Positions 14,049-21,361 of a stretch of 24,854 bases of DNA are shown in pieces. Made by a program: the position numbers and the translations under genes. The stretch's first letter is position 1. Every line of letters begins with the position of its first letter. The notes beneath the pieces were generated by a model. The model made no database searches, was not told the origin of the DNA, and saw only the letters and a list, made by a program, of their open reading frames with translations. Source of the stretch: a virus; the IMG/VR virus record IMGVR_UViG_3300032163_001981, positions 1 to 24,854 of that record; one strand, written 5' to 3'.

Positions 14049-16148
14049 TCACTCCAAGCCTTCGATGTACTGGACGACTCGGCAGCGGCAGTTGGGGTGG
14101 AGCGCACCGCCTCTGATCTCCGAATAGTCGACATTCAAAACGCCGCCATCCCGTCCTTGGATAACGTCGCCCTTCTCGTAATAATTTTCTTCGATGCCAA
14201 CCACGCGGCCGTCTTCCGGTCCGCAGAATTCGCATACGCGCTCGTCTTTCGCCGTGTACCAGACGAGTTTCTTCACTCCGGCTTGGCGATATGCCTCGCG
14301 TCCTGCGTCATTGGCGACACGGAACGCTTCCGTGCGAGCGACTCGTGATGCGCGGACGTTCGACGAAAAATCTCCGATGTCTCGGATACGGGTTTTCAGC
14401 TTGTCGAATCCCTCCCCTGATTCCGTACTCGCGTTCAACGCTTCGCGTAGAAGCCTCACCGTTTCGTCGTGATAATTCTGTGCGAGTAGCGCCGGCATTC
14501 CATCCACGGCTTCCCTGATGCGTGCGAGAGTCACATCGAATGCCGAACCTATGTCGGAGGCGATAGCTTCGCCTTCGCTTCGATACAGTTCGCTCAACGT
14601 CGGAGTGGAAACTTGAATGAGTAGTCGCACGTCGTCCTTGCGGTTAAGAAGTTTCGCTAAGTCCACGTCCTTCGATGCTGATTCTAGATTCTCTTCGACA
14701 CGCTTAATCATTCCTGCCGCGTATTCGGCCATGCGCTTCTTAAGCAGGATCTCGTATGGAGAAACGCGCGACACGAAGTTACGCCATGATGCTTCTTTGC
14801 GATCTTCGCCGGTACTTTTCTTCGCTGTCTCGATTTTATCGGCAGCTTTGGAAACGGCGGCGTCCACGGCGCTGTGAATCGCTGAAGACACGGCTGAATC
14901 TTCTTTGGCTGCTTTAAGGGCCGGATAGGCTGTTTGTGGCGGCTTTCGCTTGGCTTTGACCTCCTTGGGCGAACCGATAGGTGTCTGAGAATACGGAGCC
15001 ATGACGGAATCCCCGCCGTCGACTGCAGGCAGACCCAATTCGTCGCGTACTTCGTTCAAGCTTTCATACGGCGCACCTCCGAGAGCTGCCACACGCTTAC
15101 GAACCTGCAAGTCTTCGTCTTCTGGTACGATATTATCGAAATCAATCACTAGATCCTTGCCGAAACGGATGACGAGGTATGTGTTAAAAAATGCGGCGAT
15201 GCGGCGAAGGCGTGGCATGACGGTGCGAAGCGCATAGATGTAGTTCGTCGCTTCGGCGGTCGCACGATTCAAATTCTCTCCAGCTCCAAGGCCGAGTACG
15301 ACATGGGGAGTACGAAGACCGGATAGAATATCGTCACGCGACCAGCGGAGCTGCTCGACGAAATCCATATCCTTCTGACTCCAGCCCATTTTTTCCGGCT
15401 CGACACCGCCGGGGAGGATGGCGATCTTGTGTGCGTTCTCTGCGCCCTGATATTTGTCTTCGAATTGAGCGCGAATGGGATCCATCTGCTCCCGCGTCTT
15501 GAACTTGGACTTGAGGATGAGGTCGGGTCGGGCGCTGTTACGGAAAAACGCGCGATTCCAAACGCGAGCGGCGTGATCGAGATCAACCGCGTCAGCCATA
15601 GCCTGAACAGCGCCGAGTCCGACAAGCGGGTCGTCGGGATTTGATTCCCGGATATGGAGGATCTGATGCGGTTGAAAAACGTACTCCCGCGCCTTGTGCC
15701 GGTACTTGTATGAAAGAATCGTGTCAGGGAATCCATCCGTGCGAACGATGGAAACGTGCTGAGGCTTGAGCGGATACAGCGCTTTCGGCTTTGAGGTCGG
15801 AGAATCCGCTCCTTCCAGAAAAAGAAAAGCGTTGCCGTAGAAGTCGAGCGACATGCTGACGGCCTCGAATAGTTCCGCATGCGTTGCGTTCGGATTTGGG
15901 CGATGCAACAGATCAAGAATCGGATTGGAATCAATCTCGGACCATGTGCCATCCGCTTTGACTTTATACAAACGAAAAGCAGCCGCCCCGACTTCTTCAG
16001 CGAGCAGCTTTGCAGCCTTGAATTGCCAGCCGGTCACAGTGGCGCTTCGTCCGTGGAACCATGAAGCCAGCGTTTTGCCGACTTCAGACAGAGACTTGCG
16101 GCCTCGCAGTACCGACCATGCGTCCTTAGCGCGTTCGACGATTCCCAT
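14049..16148 (-). CDS. Portal protein fused to a MuF-like head morphogenesis domain
   Basis: This 699-residue protein combines two parts that are often separate. Residues 1-400 are a HK97-type portal: LDLLHRPNPNATHAELFEAVSMSLDFYGNAFLFLE, YPLKPQHVSIV, FQPHQILHIRESNPDDPLVGLGAVQA, RTPHVVLGLGAGENLN. A linker of about 50 residues is Ala/Lys-rich. Residues 530-699 form a MuF/SPP1 gp7-like domain with SRVARTEAFRVANDAGREAY, CEFC (639-642) and the terminal HPNCRC (684-689). The portal is the dodecameric DNA gate; MuF-type proteins enter the head in small number. The ATG at 16148 was chosen because the upstream extension overlaps the terminase gene. No frameshift separates the two parts. Confidence 0.92.
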   Translation of the reverse strand: MGIVERAKDAWSVLRGRKSLSEVGKTLASWFHGRSATVTGWQFKAAKLLAEEVGAAAFRLYKVKADGTWSEIDSNPILDLLHRPNPNATHAELFEAVSMSLDFYGNAFLFLEGADSPTSKPKALYPLKPQHVSIVRTDGFPDTILSYKYRHKAREYVFQPHQILHIRESNPDDPLVGLGAVQAMADAVDLDHAARVWNRAFFRNSARPDLILKSKFKTREQMDPIRAQFEDKYQGAENAHKIAILPGGVEPEKMGWSQKDMDFVEQLRWSRDDILSGLRTPHVVLGLGAGENLNRATAEATNYIYALRTVMPRLRRIAAFFNTYLVIRFGKDLVIDFDNIVPEDEDLQVRKRVAALGGAPYESLNEVRDELGLPAVDGGDSVMAPYSQTPIGSPKEVKAKRKPPQTAYPALKAAKEDSAVSSAIHSAVDAAVSKAADKIETAKKSTGEDRKEASWRNFVSRVSPYEILLKKRMAEYAAGMIKRVEENLESASKDVDLAKLLNRKDDVRLLIQVSTPTLSELYRSEGEAIASDIGSAFDVTLARIREAVDGMPALLAQNYHDETVRLLREALNASTESGEGFDKLKTRIRDIGDFSSNVRASRVARTEAFRVANDAGREAYRQAGVKKLVWYTAKDERVCEFCGPEDGRVVGIEENYYEKGDVIQGRDGGVLNVDYSEIRGGALHPNCRCRVVQYIEGLE

Positions 16149-16155
16149 GCTATGA

Positions 16156-16196
16156 GTATCGCGGAACGAGTCTCCGAAACTGTCGCTATATCCACA
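16156..16196 (-). promoter_or_regulatory. Recurring intergenic motif, copy D
   Basis: On the minus strand TGTGGA (16191-16196) overlaps the last sense codons of the large terminase gene. TTTCGG (16174-16179) and GATAC (16156-16160) follow in the 37-bp gap before the portal ATG. Spacing agrees with copies B and C to within one base. Confidence 0.35.
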
Positions 16197-17556
16197 GCAT
16201 CTCTGGAATCCAGTTCGCTCGTTTGGCGTAATGGCAGATAGCGAGGGCATCGGCACGGTCCGGTGAACGCAGCCCTCGCTTCTTTGCGTCATCCTTCGAT
16301 TCGATCTTGATTTGGCCTTTAGAAGTGAGGCCGTACTTAATCGAAGCGAGCTGGTTCATGAGCACGGGGTCGTCTGGAATAGAGATATTTTTCTTCTCGA
16401 AGTCTTCGCGTAGATTCCAAAAAATTTCTGCCTTGAGATTAGCAAAACGCTCCGGATCTTCCGCTGCTGAGCCAAAGTTCACGGGTACGACGCTCATCCC
16501 CTGCTCGCGCAACATGTCGGTGACGCCGCCACCCACGCCCGTGTCATCAACGGCGACGAACTCCGCACCGCTTTCCTTGGATGCGAGTACAAGCCGGCCA
16601 GCAGTCTCATTCGTCGGCCGCTTGGTAACGGCTTCGACCAATTCGTATGTGTTGCCTTTGGATTTGAAAATAACGGTCTCGTCCTCGCCGAAACGTGCCA
16701 CATCGCATCCGACGGATAGGCGTTCGTCTCCTGCAATCTCGGCATTGACCGCACGTTCGACCCATGTGAGCGGAATGAGCGTGTCAGAGCCTTCCGTCGG
16801 GAACTGACCGAGAACTTTGGCTTGATAGAGAGGGCTTTTTTCGCCCCATTCTGTCTTGCGCTCCTCAACCCAATCCTTCGTGACCGCACCGGGAATGACC
16901 GTCTCTCCCGTCGTCACGTTCGGATGGTCTAGGCATGAAATCTCAAGCTTATGCCAGATAGGGCTTTTAAAAATATCGTAGAACGGACCGGATGGGCTCG
17001 CGGGGTTGCCGATAGCGACGATACGATTGTTCGCACCCGTGGCAAGCGAAGTTGCACCAGTCCAAGTCTCAGGTGGCACGCCCGCAGCTTCGTCCAGAAT
17101 CACAAGAAGATTCGGGGAGTGAAACCCTTGCAGTTTGGTCGAACCGAATTCGCGCTGGGCTACGCTTTCTCTGGTTGAGATGCCGAGTGCAAAACAATCG
17201 TCGGCAATTTTCCATTGAGTCGAGAGCAGTTCTCCGCCAAGCGGGATTCGTGATGAACGATACGCGGCAGCAATCTCTCCCCAGAGCACCTTCTCGACCT
17301 GTGTCCACGTGGGAGCGGTCGTGACGACTTTGGACGGCTTGAAGACGGTGAGAAACCAAATAGCAAGGCGTGCCATGAGCCATGACTTGCCGACACCATG
17401 GCCAGAACGAACGGTGACGCGCTTGTGACCGACGACGGATTCGGCTACTTCGATCTGTTTTTCCCAGAGCACGGCTTCCGGCCAACAGAGCTTCACGAAT
17501 GCGACGGGATCGCGTTGAAGCTTAAGTAGGATTCCTTCGGTGCGCCGACTTGCCAT
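16186..17556 (-). CDS. terL: Terminase large subunit
   Basis: This 456-residue packaging motor has an N-terminal ATPase and a C-terminal RNase-H-like nuclease. Visible ATPase motifs are Walker A GHGVGKS (52-58), Walker B LLVILDEA (150-157) with Asp155-Glu156, and a coupling-type AIGNPASPSG (181-190). Nuclease acidic residues are Asp285 (GCDVARFGEDETV), Asp337/338 (VAVDDTGVGGGV) and Asp433/436 (SPDRADALA). Family-typical length suggests it is intact. Its ATG lies 35 nt inside the end of the upstream gene, which favours translational coupling. The packaging strategy (cos or headful) cannot be read from the sequence. Confidence 0.95.
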   Translation of the reverse strand: MASRRTEGILLKLQRDPVAFVKLCWPEAVLWEKQIEVAESVVGHKRVTVRSGHGVGKSWLMARLAIWFLTVFKPSKVVTTAPTWTQVEKVLWGEIAAAYRSSRIPLGGELLSTQWKIADDCFALGISTRESVAQREFGSTKLQGFHSPNLLVILDEAAGVPPETWTGATSLATGANNRIVAIGNPASPSGPFYDIFKSPIWHKLEISCLDHPNVTTGETVIPGAVTKDWVEERKTEWGEKSPLYQAKVLGQFPTEGSDTLIPLTWVERAVNAEIAGDERLSVGCDVARFGEDETVIFKSKGNTYELVEAVTKRPTNETAGRLVLASKESGAEFVAVDDTGVGGGVTDMLREQGMSVVPVNFGSAAEDPERFANLKAEIFWNLREDFEKKNISIPDDPVLMNQLASIKYGLTSKGQIKIESKDDAKKRGLRSPDRADALAICHYAKRANWIPEMLWI

Positions 17557-17899
17557 AGAGGGAATAGATGAAGTCTTGAAGGTTCTCGACGCTCAGGCCG
17601 CCAGACATCTCGACGGATGTGAGCGCCTTGCCAGCCGACTGGTCGAGCAAGTATTTGACCATCTCGGGATTCGGCGGTTGTTCGTACACCTTGCCCGGCT
17701 TGCCGTCCTTGCCAGGGGCATAGATCACGATGCCTTTGGCCAAGTCCATGGCGGCATCCATGAGCGGAGTGAAATCCTTCTCGATCCGTTCAATCATGAG
17801 CTTCCGGATTTCCAAGCGCTTCAGGGTTTCTGGATTCAAAGTATCCTTGGGTCTTCCTCCCAAGAGTCCGTTTTCCTTGCTGGTCTTTGGCGCAGGCAT
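17522..17899 (-). CDS. Putative terminase small subunit
   Basis: This 125-residue protein is encoded immediately upstream of the large terminase gene and overlaps it by 35 nt. The N-terminus, PKTSKENGLLGGRPKDTLNPETLKRLEIRKLMIERIE, is a basic lead followed by a helix; the 'GGRPKD' start recalls small terminase and DUF5681-like phage proteins. A helical middle (DFTPLMDAAMDLAKGIVIY) and a proline-rich loop precede LLDQSAGKAL, which is frequent in such proteins. Small terminases recognise phage DNA for packaging. The call depends on position and this general pattern; no complete DNA-binding motif is obvious. Confidence 0.75.
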   Translation of the reverse strand: MPAPKTSKENGLLGGRPKDTLNPETLKRLEIRKLMIERIEKDFTPLMDAAMDLAKGIVIYAPGKDGKPGKVYEQPPNPEMVKYLLDQSAGKALTSVEMSGGLSVENLQDFIYSLYGKSAHRRNPT

Positions 17900-17904
17900 A
17901 CGAA

Positions 17905-17919
17905 AACCTAAGAACCTAA
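17905..17919 (-). repeat. Short direct repeat before the small terminase gene
   Basis: Two copies of AACCTAA (17905-17911 and 17913-17919; TTAGGTT on the coding strand) lie 8 bp apart in the 16-bp gap before the small terminase ATG, the second running into the end of the ParB-methyltransferase gene. It may be a chance repeat or part of a packaging or regulatory site. Confidence 0.3.
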
Positions 17920-19148
17920 AACTTGGCTAACTTTACAGCAGCCTTTTTCGTGAACTTCTCCCATCGGTCGACAATGACGTCGCAATAGGCGGGATCCATT
18001 TCGATCATGAAACACTTTCGTCCGACCTGTTCGGAGGCAATCAGAGTCGAGCCTGAACCGCCAAAGCAATCCAAGACAATTCCGCCGGTCGGACAGCTAT
18101 TCACGATGGCCTTGGCGCAGAGCCGGACCGGTTTCATGGTTGGGTGTTCCGGAGACTTTGTTGGCCTATCGAAAAACCACACATCACCTTGCTTCCTGCC
18201 GCCGTACCACGCATGACGCGTCCAGCCATACAGGATTGGGAGTGCTTCGGCGTCGAGTGCCTGATCCGTGAGCTTTGCCGCCTCATCTGTCGAAAGGCCG
18301 TGGAGAATTGGCTCCGATTGGTGCTGGTAGTCGGAACCTCCGAGCGTGAAGCGTTGCTTCGCCCAAACGATGTACCCCTGCCAATGGCCTCCGGCGTCCG
18401 TGAATGCTTGCCAGAGCGAATGCAGTTCGCCGTATGACATGCAGACGTAGAATGCACCGGTGACGTTGGCGACGAGGTTAGTCATAACTCGCTGTAAAAA
18501 AGCGATGAACTCATCACGGGGCATCTTGTCGTTGGCGATTTCTTTGCGACGTTTTCCAGAACCACCGATATAGCCGATGTTGTATGGAGGATCCGTGAAG
18601 CACATGTCAGCCTTGCTGCCTTCGAGCAATCTGTCGAACGCTTCGGGACTTGTAGAGTCGCCGCAGAGCAAGCGATGGTCACCGAGTTGGTACAGGTCTC
18701 CCGTCTGCGTCTTGGGATTCTCCGGTAAGACGGGGTCGTATTCGTCCTCGACCGGTTGCTTGAGTAAGCGATTCAAAGCTTCAGTGATTTCCCGTTCATC
18801 AAAGCCGGAAAGCTTCCGCGATTCTGCATCCAGCTGTTCGAGCAAGATGGCCAATCGATCCATATCCCATTCACCGGAGATGCGATTGAGTGCAAGATTC
18901 AATGCCTGCTCCCGATCCTTTGGAATATCAACCCGAACACATGGGATCTCCGCCATGCCGAGACGTTCGGCAGCCTTAATACGCTGATGCCCGCCGATGA
19001 CCGTCCCGTCCGTGTTCACAATGACAGGATCGACGAAACCGAACGTGCGGATGGATTCCGTGAGTTTGGAGAGCTCGCGTTCGCTGATCGAACGTGGATT
19101 GTACTCGGCGGGTTTGAGCGCGGAGATTTTTACAGATTCGTAATTCAT
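17916..19148 (-). CDS. ParB-like domain fused to a DNA N6-adenine/N4-cytosine methyltransferase
   Basis: This 410-residue protein joins a ParB/Srx-like N-terminal domain (1-125) to an amino-methyltransferase of the beta arrangement (145-410). The ParB part shows YNPRS (16-20), SIRTFGFVDPVIVN and the GGHQR box (52-56). The methyltransferase has the catalytic DPPY (186-189), HPTMKP (335-340) and the S-adenosylmethionine motif CFGGSGST (361-368). The order DPPY before FGGSGST is characteristic of the class. Phage proteins of this type are thought to modify DNA and resist restriction. Its ATG overlaps the stop of the cytosine methyltransferase (ATGA). The target base and site cannot be read from the sequence. 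Confidence 0.92.
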   Translation of the reverse strand: MNYESVKISALKPAEYNPRSISERELSKLTESIRTFGFVDPVIVNTDGTVIGGHQRIKAAERLGMAEIPCVRVDIPKDREQALNLALNRISGEWDMDRLAILLEQLDAESRKLSGFDEREITEALNRLLKQPVEDEYDPVLPENPKTQTGDLYQLGDHRLLCGDSTSPEAFDRLLEGSKADMCFTDPPYNIGYIGGSGKRRKEIANDKMPRDEFIAFLQRVMTNLVANVTGAFYVCMSYGELHSLWQAFTDAGGHWQGYIVWAKQRFTLGGSDYQHQSEPILHGLSTDEAAKLTDQALDAEALPILYGWTRHAWYGGRKQGDVWFFDRPTKSPEHPTMKPVRLCAKAIVNSCPTGGIVLDCFGGSGSTLIASEQVGRKCFMIEMDPAYCDVIVDRWEKFTKKAAVKLAKF

Positions 19149-20212
19149 AGATTTTTGAACATCGTTCTGACAAGCTCCTCGACCACACGACTCACCACTC
19201 CGTTGCCGCACATTTTATATCGCTGGGTATCGCTCATCTCGACCTCCCTGCCTAATTCATCTATTCCCCACCTCGTCCATTCGTCCGACCAGGACATGAG
19301 ACGTTCGCATTCGAGGGGAGTGAGGCGTCTGACACGGATGCCGTCGGTGACTCCGGATACCTCGGCCGTCCGATGGCTGTACCCTTTTGCGTATCGTGCT
19401 TGAATCGTTCGTGCGGCAGTCGTGAGCTTGGGATTCTTGGTACTGAGATCGATGAACGCGACGCCTCCGGTATTCGCCCCATCGATTGTGAAAGCGTAGT
19501 CACCATCAATCTTTTTCTGGTTGCGGTTCAGATACTTGAGCGGACACCGTATCGCGTAGCATCCCGTCTTCGCGCCTATCCCTCCTCCGTTCGCCTTAAG
19601 CGTCCGAGCGACGCCATGCTCGGAGTAGACGCGTTCAGCTTGAGCGACCCGAGACGTGATTTCGCTAAGATGCGTTTCAGTACCTTGTGGCTCAAAAAAT
19701 ATTTCTCTGGCACGTTCGCCTCGAGTACCGAAGATAAAGACGCGTTCACGGTTTTGAGGCACACTGAAGTCTCTTGCGTTGAGAATTTGCCACGAGAGAG
19801 CGTAGCCTTCTTCGGCCAGCGAATTGAGAATGACGGCGAAGTCTCGCCCGCCGTTCGATGACAGAGCGCCTTTAACGTTTTCCCAGATGAAATGGCGTGG
19901 CTTTTTTTCGTGCAGCGTACGGACGTACTCGGCGAACAGACCGGACCTTTCACCTTCAAGCCCGACGCGTTTTCCAGCGATGGACAGGTCTTGGCATGGA
20001 CTGCCTCCGACGAGAAGGTCAAAATCGGGAACTGCCGACCAATCGATTTTCGTGATGTCTCCATAGTTTTTGGTTTCAGGGAATCTGCGCTTGAGCACGG
20101 CGGATGCGTATTTATCGATCTCGCTCATACCGACGCACTTCGAGCGCGGTGATGCAGTACGAATGCCAAGCTCGAAACCGCCGACGCCTGTGAATAGCGA
20201 GAAATACCTCAT
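19145..20212 (-). CDS. DNA (cytosine-5) methyltransferase
   Basis: This 355-residue enzyme transfers a methyl group from S-adenosylmethionine to C5 of cytosine. Family motifs appear in order: I, SLFTGVGGFELGI (5-17); IV, GGSPCQDLS with catalytic Cys73; VI, ENVKG (111-115); VIII, QNRERVFIFG (153-162); IX, RRLTPLECERLM (295-306); X, CGNGVV (335-340). Residues 170-290 form the target-recognition region. The start is the ATG at 20212, which overlaps the VRR-NUC stop as ATGA; a longer reading would overlap that gene. It is followed by a second methyltransferase with the same overlap. Protection of phage DNA from restriction is the likely role. Confidence 0.95.
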   Translation of the reverse strand: MRYFSLFTGVGGFELGIRTASPRSKCVGMSEIDKYASAVLKRRFPETKNYGDITKIDWSAVPDFDLLVGGSPCQDLSIAGKRVGLEGERSGLFAEYVRTLHEKKPRHFIWENVKGALSSNGGRDFAVILNSLAEEGYALSWQILNARDFSVPQNRERVFIFGTRGERAREIFFEPQGTETHLSEITSRVAQAERVYSEHGVARTLKANGGGIGAKTGCYAIRCPLKYLNRNQKKIDGDYAFTIDGANTGGVAFIDLSTKNPKLTTAARTIQARYAKGYSHRTAEVSGVTDGIRVRRLTPLECERLMSWSDEWTRWGIDELGREVEMSDTQRYKMCGNGVVSRVVEELVRTMFKNL

Positions 20213-20541
20213 AGGGCGATTACTGCCGACACGTCTTCCCAGGAGCGCGCGAGAACATACGTGCCGCCTGCCTTTTCGATTCTTCGTTGCCACTCGACCT
20301 GCTCGGGTGATTGGCGTCCTATTTCGGACTTCACCTCGATCCCGATAAAACGCCCTTGGATGATGCAAACGATATCGGGAATACCGATGTTGAACGGATC
20401 CGCTTTGCGGAATCCGACAATACTTCTGCCATTGCGAATCGGTACCGGAGCCGGTTGGCAACGGAACGCGAGAATCCCGCGCCAACGTAAATTGTCGATG
20501 ATTGCACGCTGGATCTCCGTCTCCTTCATGCGGACAAGCAT
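20209..20541 (-). CDS. VRR-NUC domain nuclease
   Basis: This 110-residue protein is a minimal VRR-NUC domain, a PD-(D/E)XK nuclease associated with structure-specific DNA cleavage and repair. Catalytic features are GIPD (53-56, Asp56), the IEVKSE strand (68-73; Glu69 and Lys71), and the following RQSPEQVEWQRRIEKAGG helix with its conserved Gln. The start is uncertain: ATG at 20541 (TATG context), ATG at 20529 or GTG at 20577, which overlaps the upstream gene by 8 nt. I prefer 20541. Its TGA overlaps the methyltransferase start as ATGA. A Holliday-junction or recombination role fits the nearby replication module. Confidence 0.85.
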   Translation of the reverse strand: MLVRMKETEIQRAIIDNLRWRGILAFRCQPAPVPIRNGRSIVGFRKADPFNIGIPDIVCIIQGRFIGIEVKSEIGRQSPEQVEWQRRIEKAGGTYVLARSWEDVSAVIAL

Positions 20542-20569
20542 ATGCGCACGAGGGGCTGGGAAGGGGTGG

Positions 20570-20968
20570 TTATCCACGCTTCATTCGAAGTACGGGCGGT
20601 TGAGGTGGCGGTTTGTCGATGTACACCAGGACGGCTTTTGGGACTTCGTATCCCCGATCGACGATATCCGAGAGCCTGCCTGCGAGCGCATCGGCCGTGG
20701 TAAGCCACTGGTCGGCCGATAGCTCGAGCTCCTGCGATTTGCAGGCGAGATACCGTTCGTATGCCTCATTGAGAGACCGGACGAGGCTTTCGTTTCGTGT
20801 CGGAATATCTTCAATCCACCAGATTCGCTTTCCCGCCCATTTGGCGAGTTCCGCAAGAGAGACGTGAATGGAACCTCGCCTGCGACTGAGCAGGTAGGCG
20901 TGGCCATCTGAACCCATGACGAGGATCGAGAGAGCGTCGACTTTCTGAAGGTTGCGTTGGGCTATCAT
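20570..20968 (-). CDS. Protein of unknown function
   Basis: This 132-residue protein has an N-terminal part with beta-like segments (VDALSILVMGSDGHAYLLSRRR), a helical middle (ELAKWAGKRIWWIEDIP, SLVRSLNEAYERYLACKSQELE) and a Pro-rich basic end (KPPPQPPVLRMKRG). No motif was recognised. Its ATG follows the stop of the 58-residue gene with TGAACCATG. It lies at the boundary of the replication and DNA-modification genes. The TAA stop is part of GTGGATAACC, close to the TGTGGA motif seen elsewhere but not an exact match. Confidence 0.75.
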   Translation of the reverse strand: MIAQRNLQKVDALSILVMGSDGHAYLLSRRRGSIHVSLAELAKWAGKRIWWIEDIPTRNESLVRSLNEAYERYLACKSQELELSADQWLTTADALAGRLSDIVDRGYEVPKAVLVYIDKPPPQPPVLRMKRG

Positions 20969-20971
20969 GGT

Positions 20972-21148
20972 TCATGTTTTTGGAGGTTCGTATTTCGGAA
21001 TCTTCCGGACCGGAACGAGCCTGACCTCCCAGAGCTCGTTCTTCCATTCGACTGAGATGGATTCGAATGTCCGGCGGTTCGCCTGCTCGGCGAATTTGTC
21101 CGCGCTCTCCTTCTCGCGAAAGCGCGCGATGATTTCCTTTCTCTGCAT
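20972..21148 (-). CDS. Small charged protein of unknown function
   Basis: The ATG at 21148 gives a 58-residue protein (MQRKEIIARFREKESADKFAEQA, then SISVEWKNELWEVRLVPVRK). The alternation of a helix followed by beta strands resembles small phage proteins of unknown role. An in-frame TTG at 21175 would add 9 residues and overlap the upstream gene by 8 nt; ATG in a TTTATG context is preferred. The junction with the next gene is TGAACCATG. Confidence 0.65.
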   Translation of the reverse strand: MQRKEIIARFREKESADKFAEQANRRTFESISVEWKNELWEVRLVPVRKIPKYEPPKT

Positions 21149-21167
21149 AAATTGTGAAACCGCCGTT

Positions 21168-21359
21168 TTAATCAAGAAGCCGCTGGAGGCGGGCGATAAT
21201 TCTGTTCATGCGGTCGCTGTACCAATCCTCGAAAAGGACTTGCGACCCAGAGCGCTCCCAGAGGCGGTAGAGCGTTGAACGTAGACGCTGGCTTTGTGTT
21301 GGCGGATGGTAAGCGCGAGAGCGGGCTCGTTCCATCGTTTCTTTTGTGGCGGCTTGCAT
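21168..21359 (-). CDS. Small basic protein of unknown function
   Basis: This 63-residue protein starts at the ATG 2 nt after the stop of the winged-helix gene (TAACTATG). It is strongly basic and helical (MERARSRAYHPPTQSQRLRSTLYRLWERSGSQ, then MNRIIARLQRLLD), which would suit nucleic acid binding, though no motif is recognised. A longer reading that starts 51 nt upstream overlaps the winged-helix gene and is less likely. GGAAA before the stop is the closest thing to a ribosome-binding sequence here. Confidence 0.65.
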   Translation of the reverse strand: MQAATKETMERARSRAYHPPTQSQRLRSTLYRLWERSGSQVLFEDWYSDRMNRIIARLQRLLD

Positions 21360-21361
21360 AG

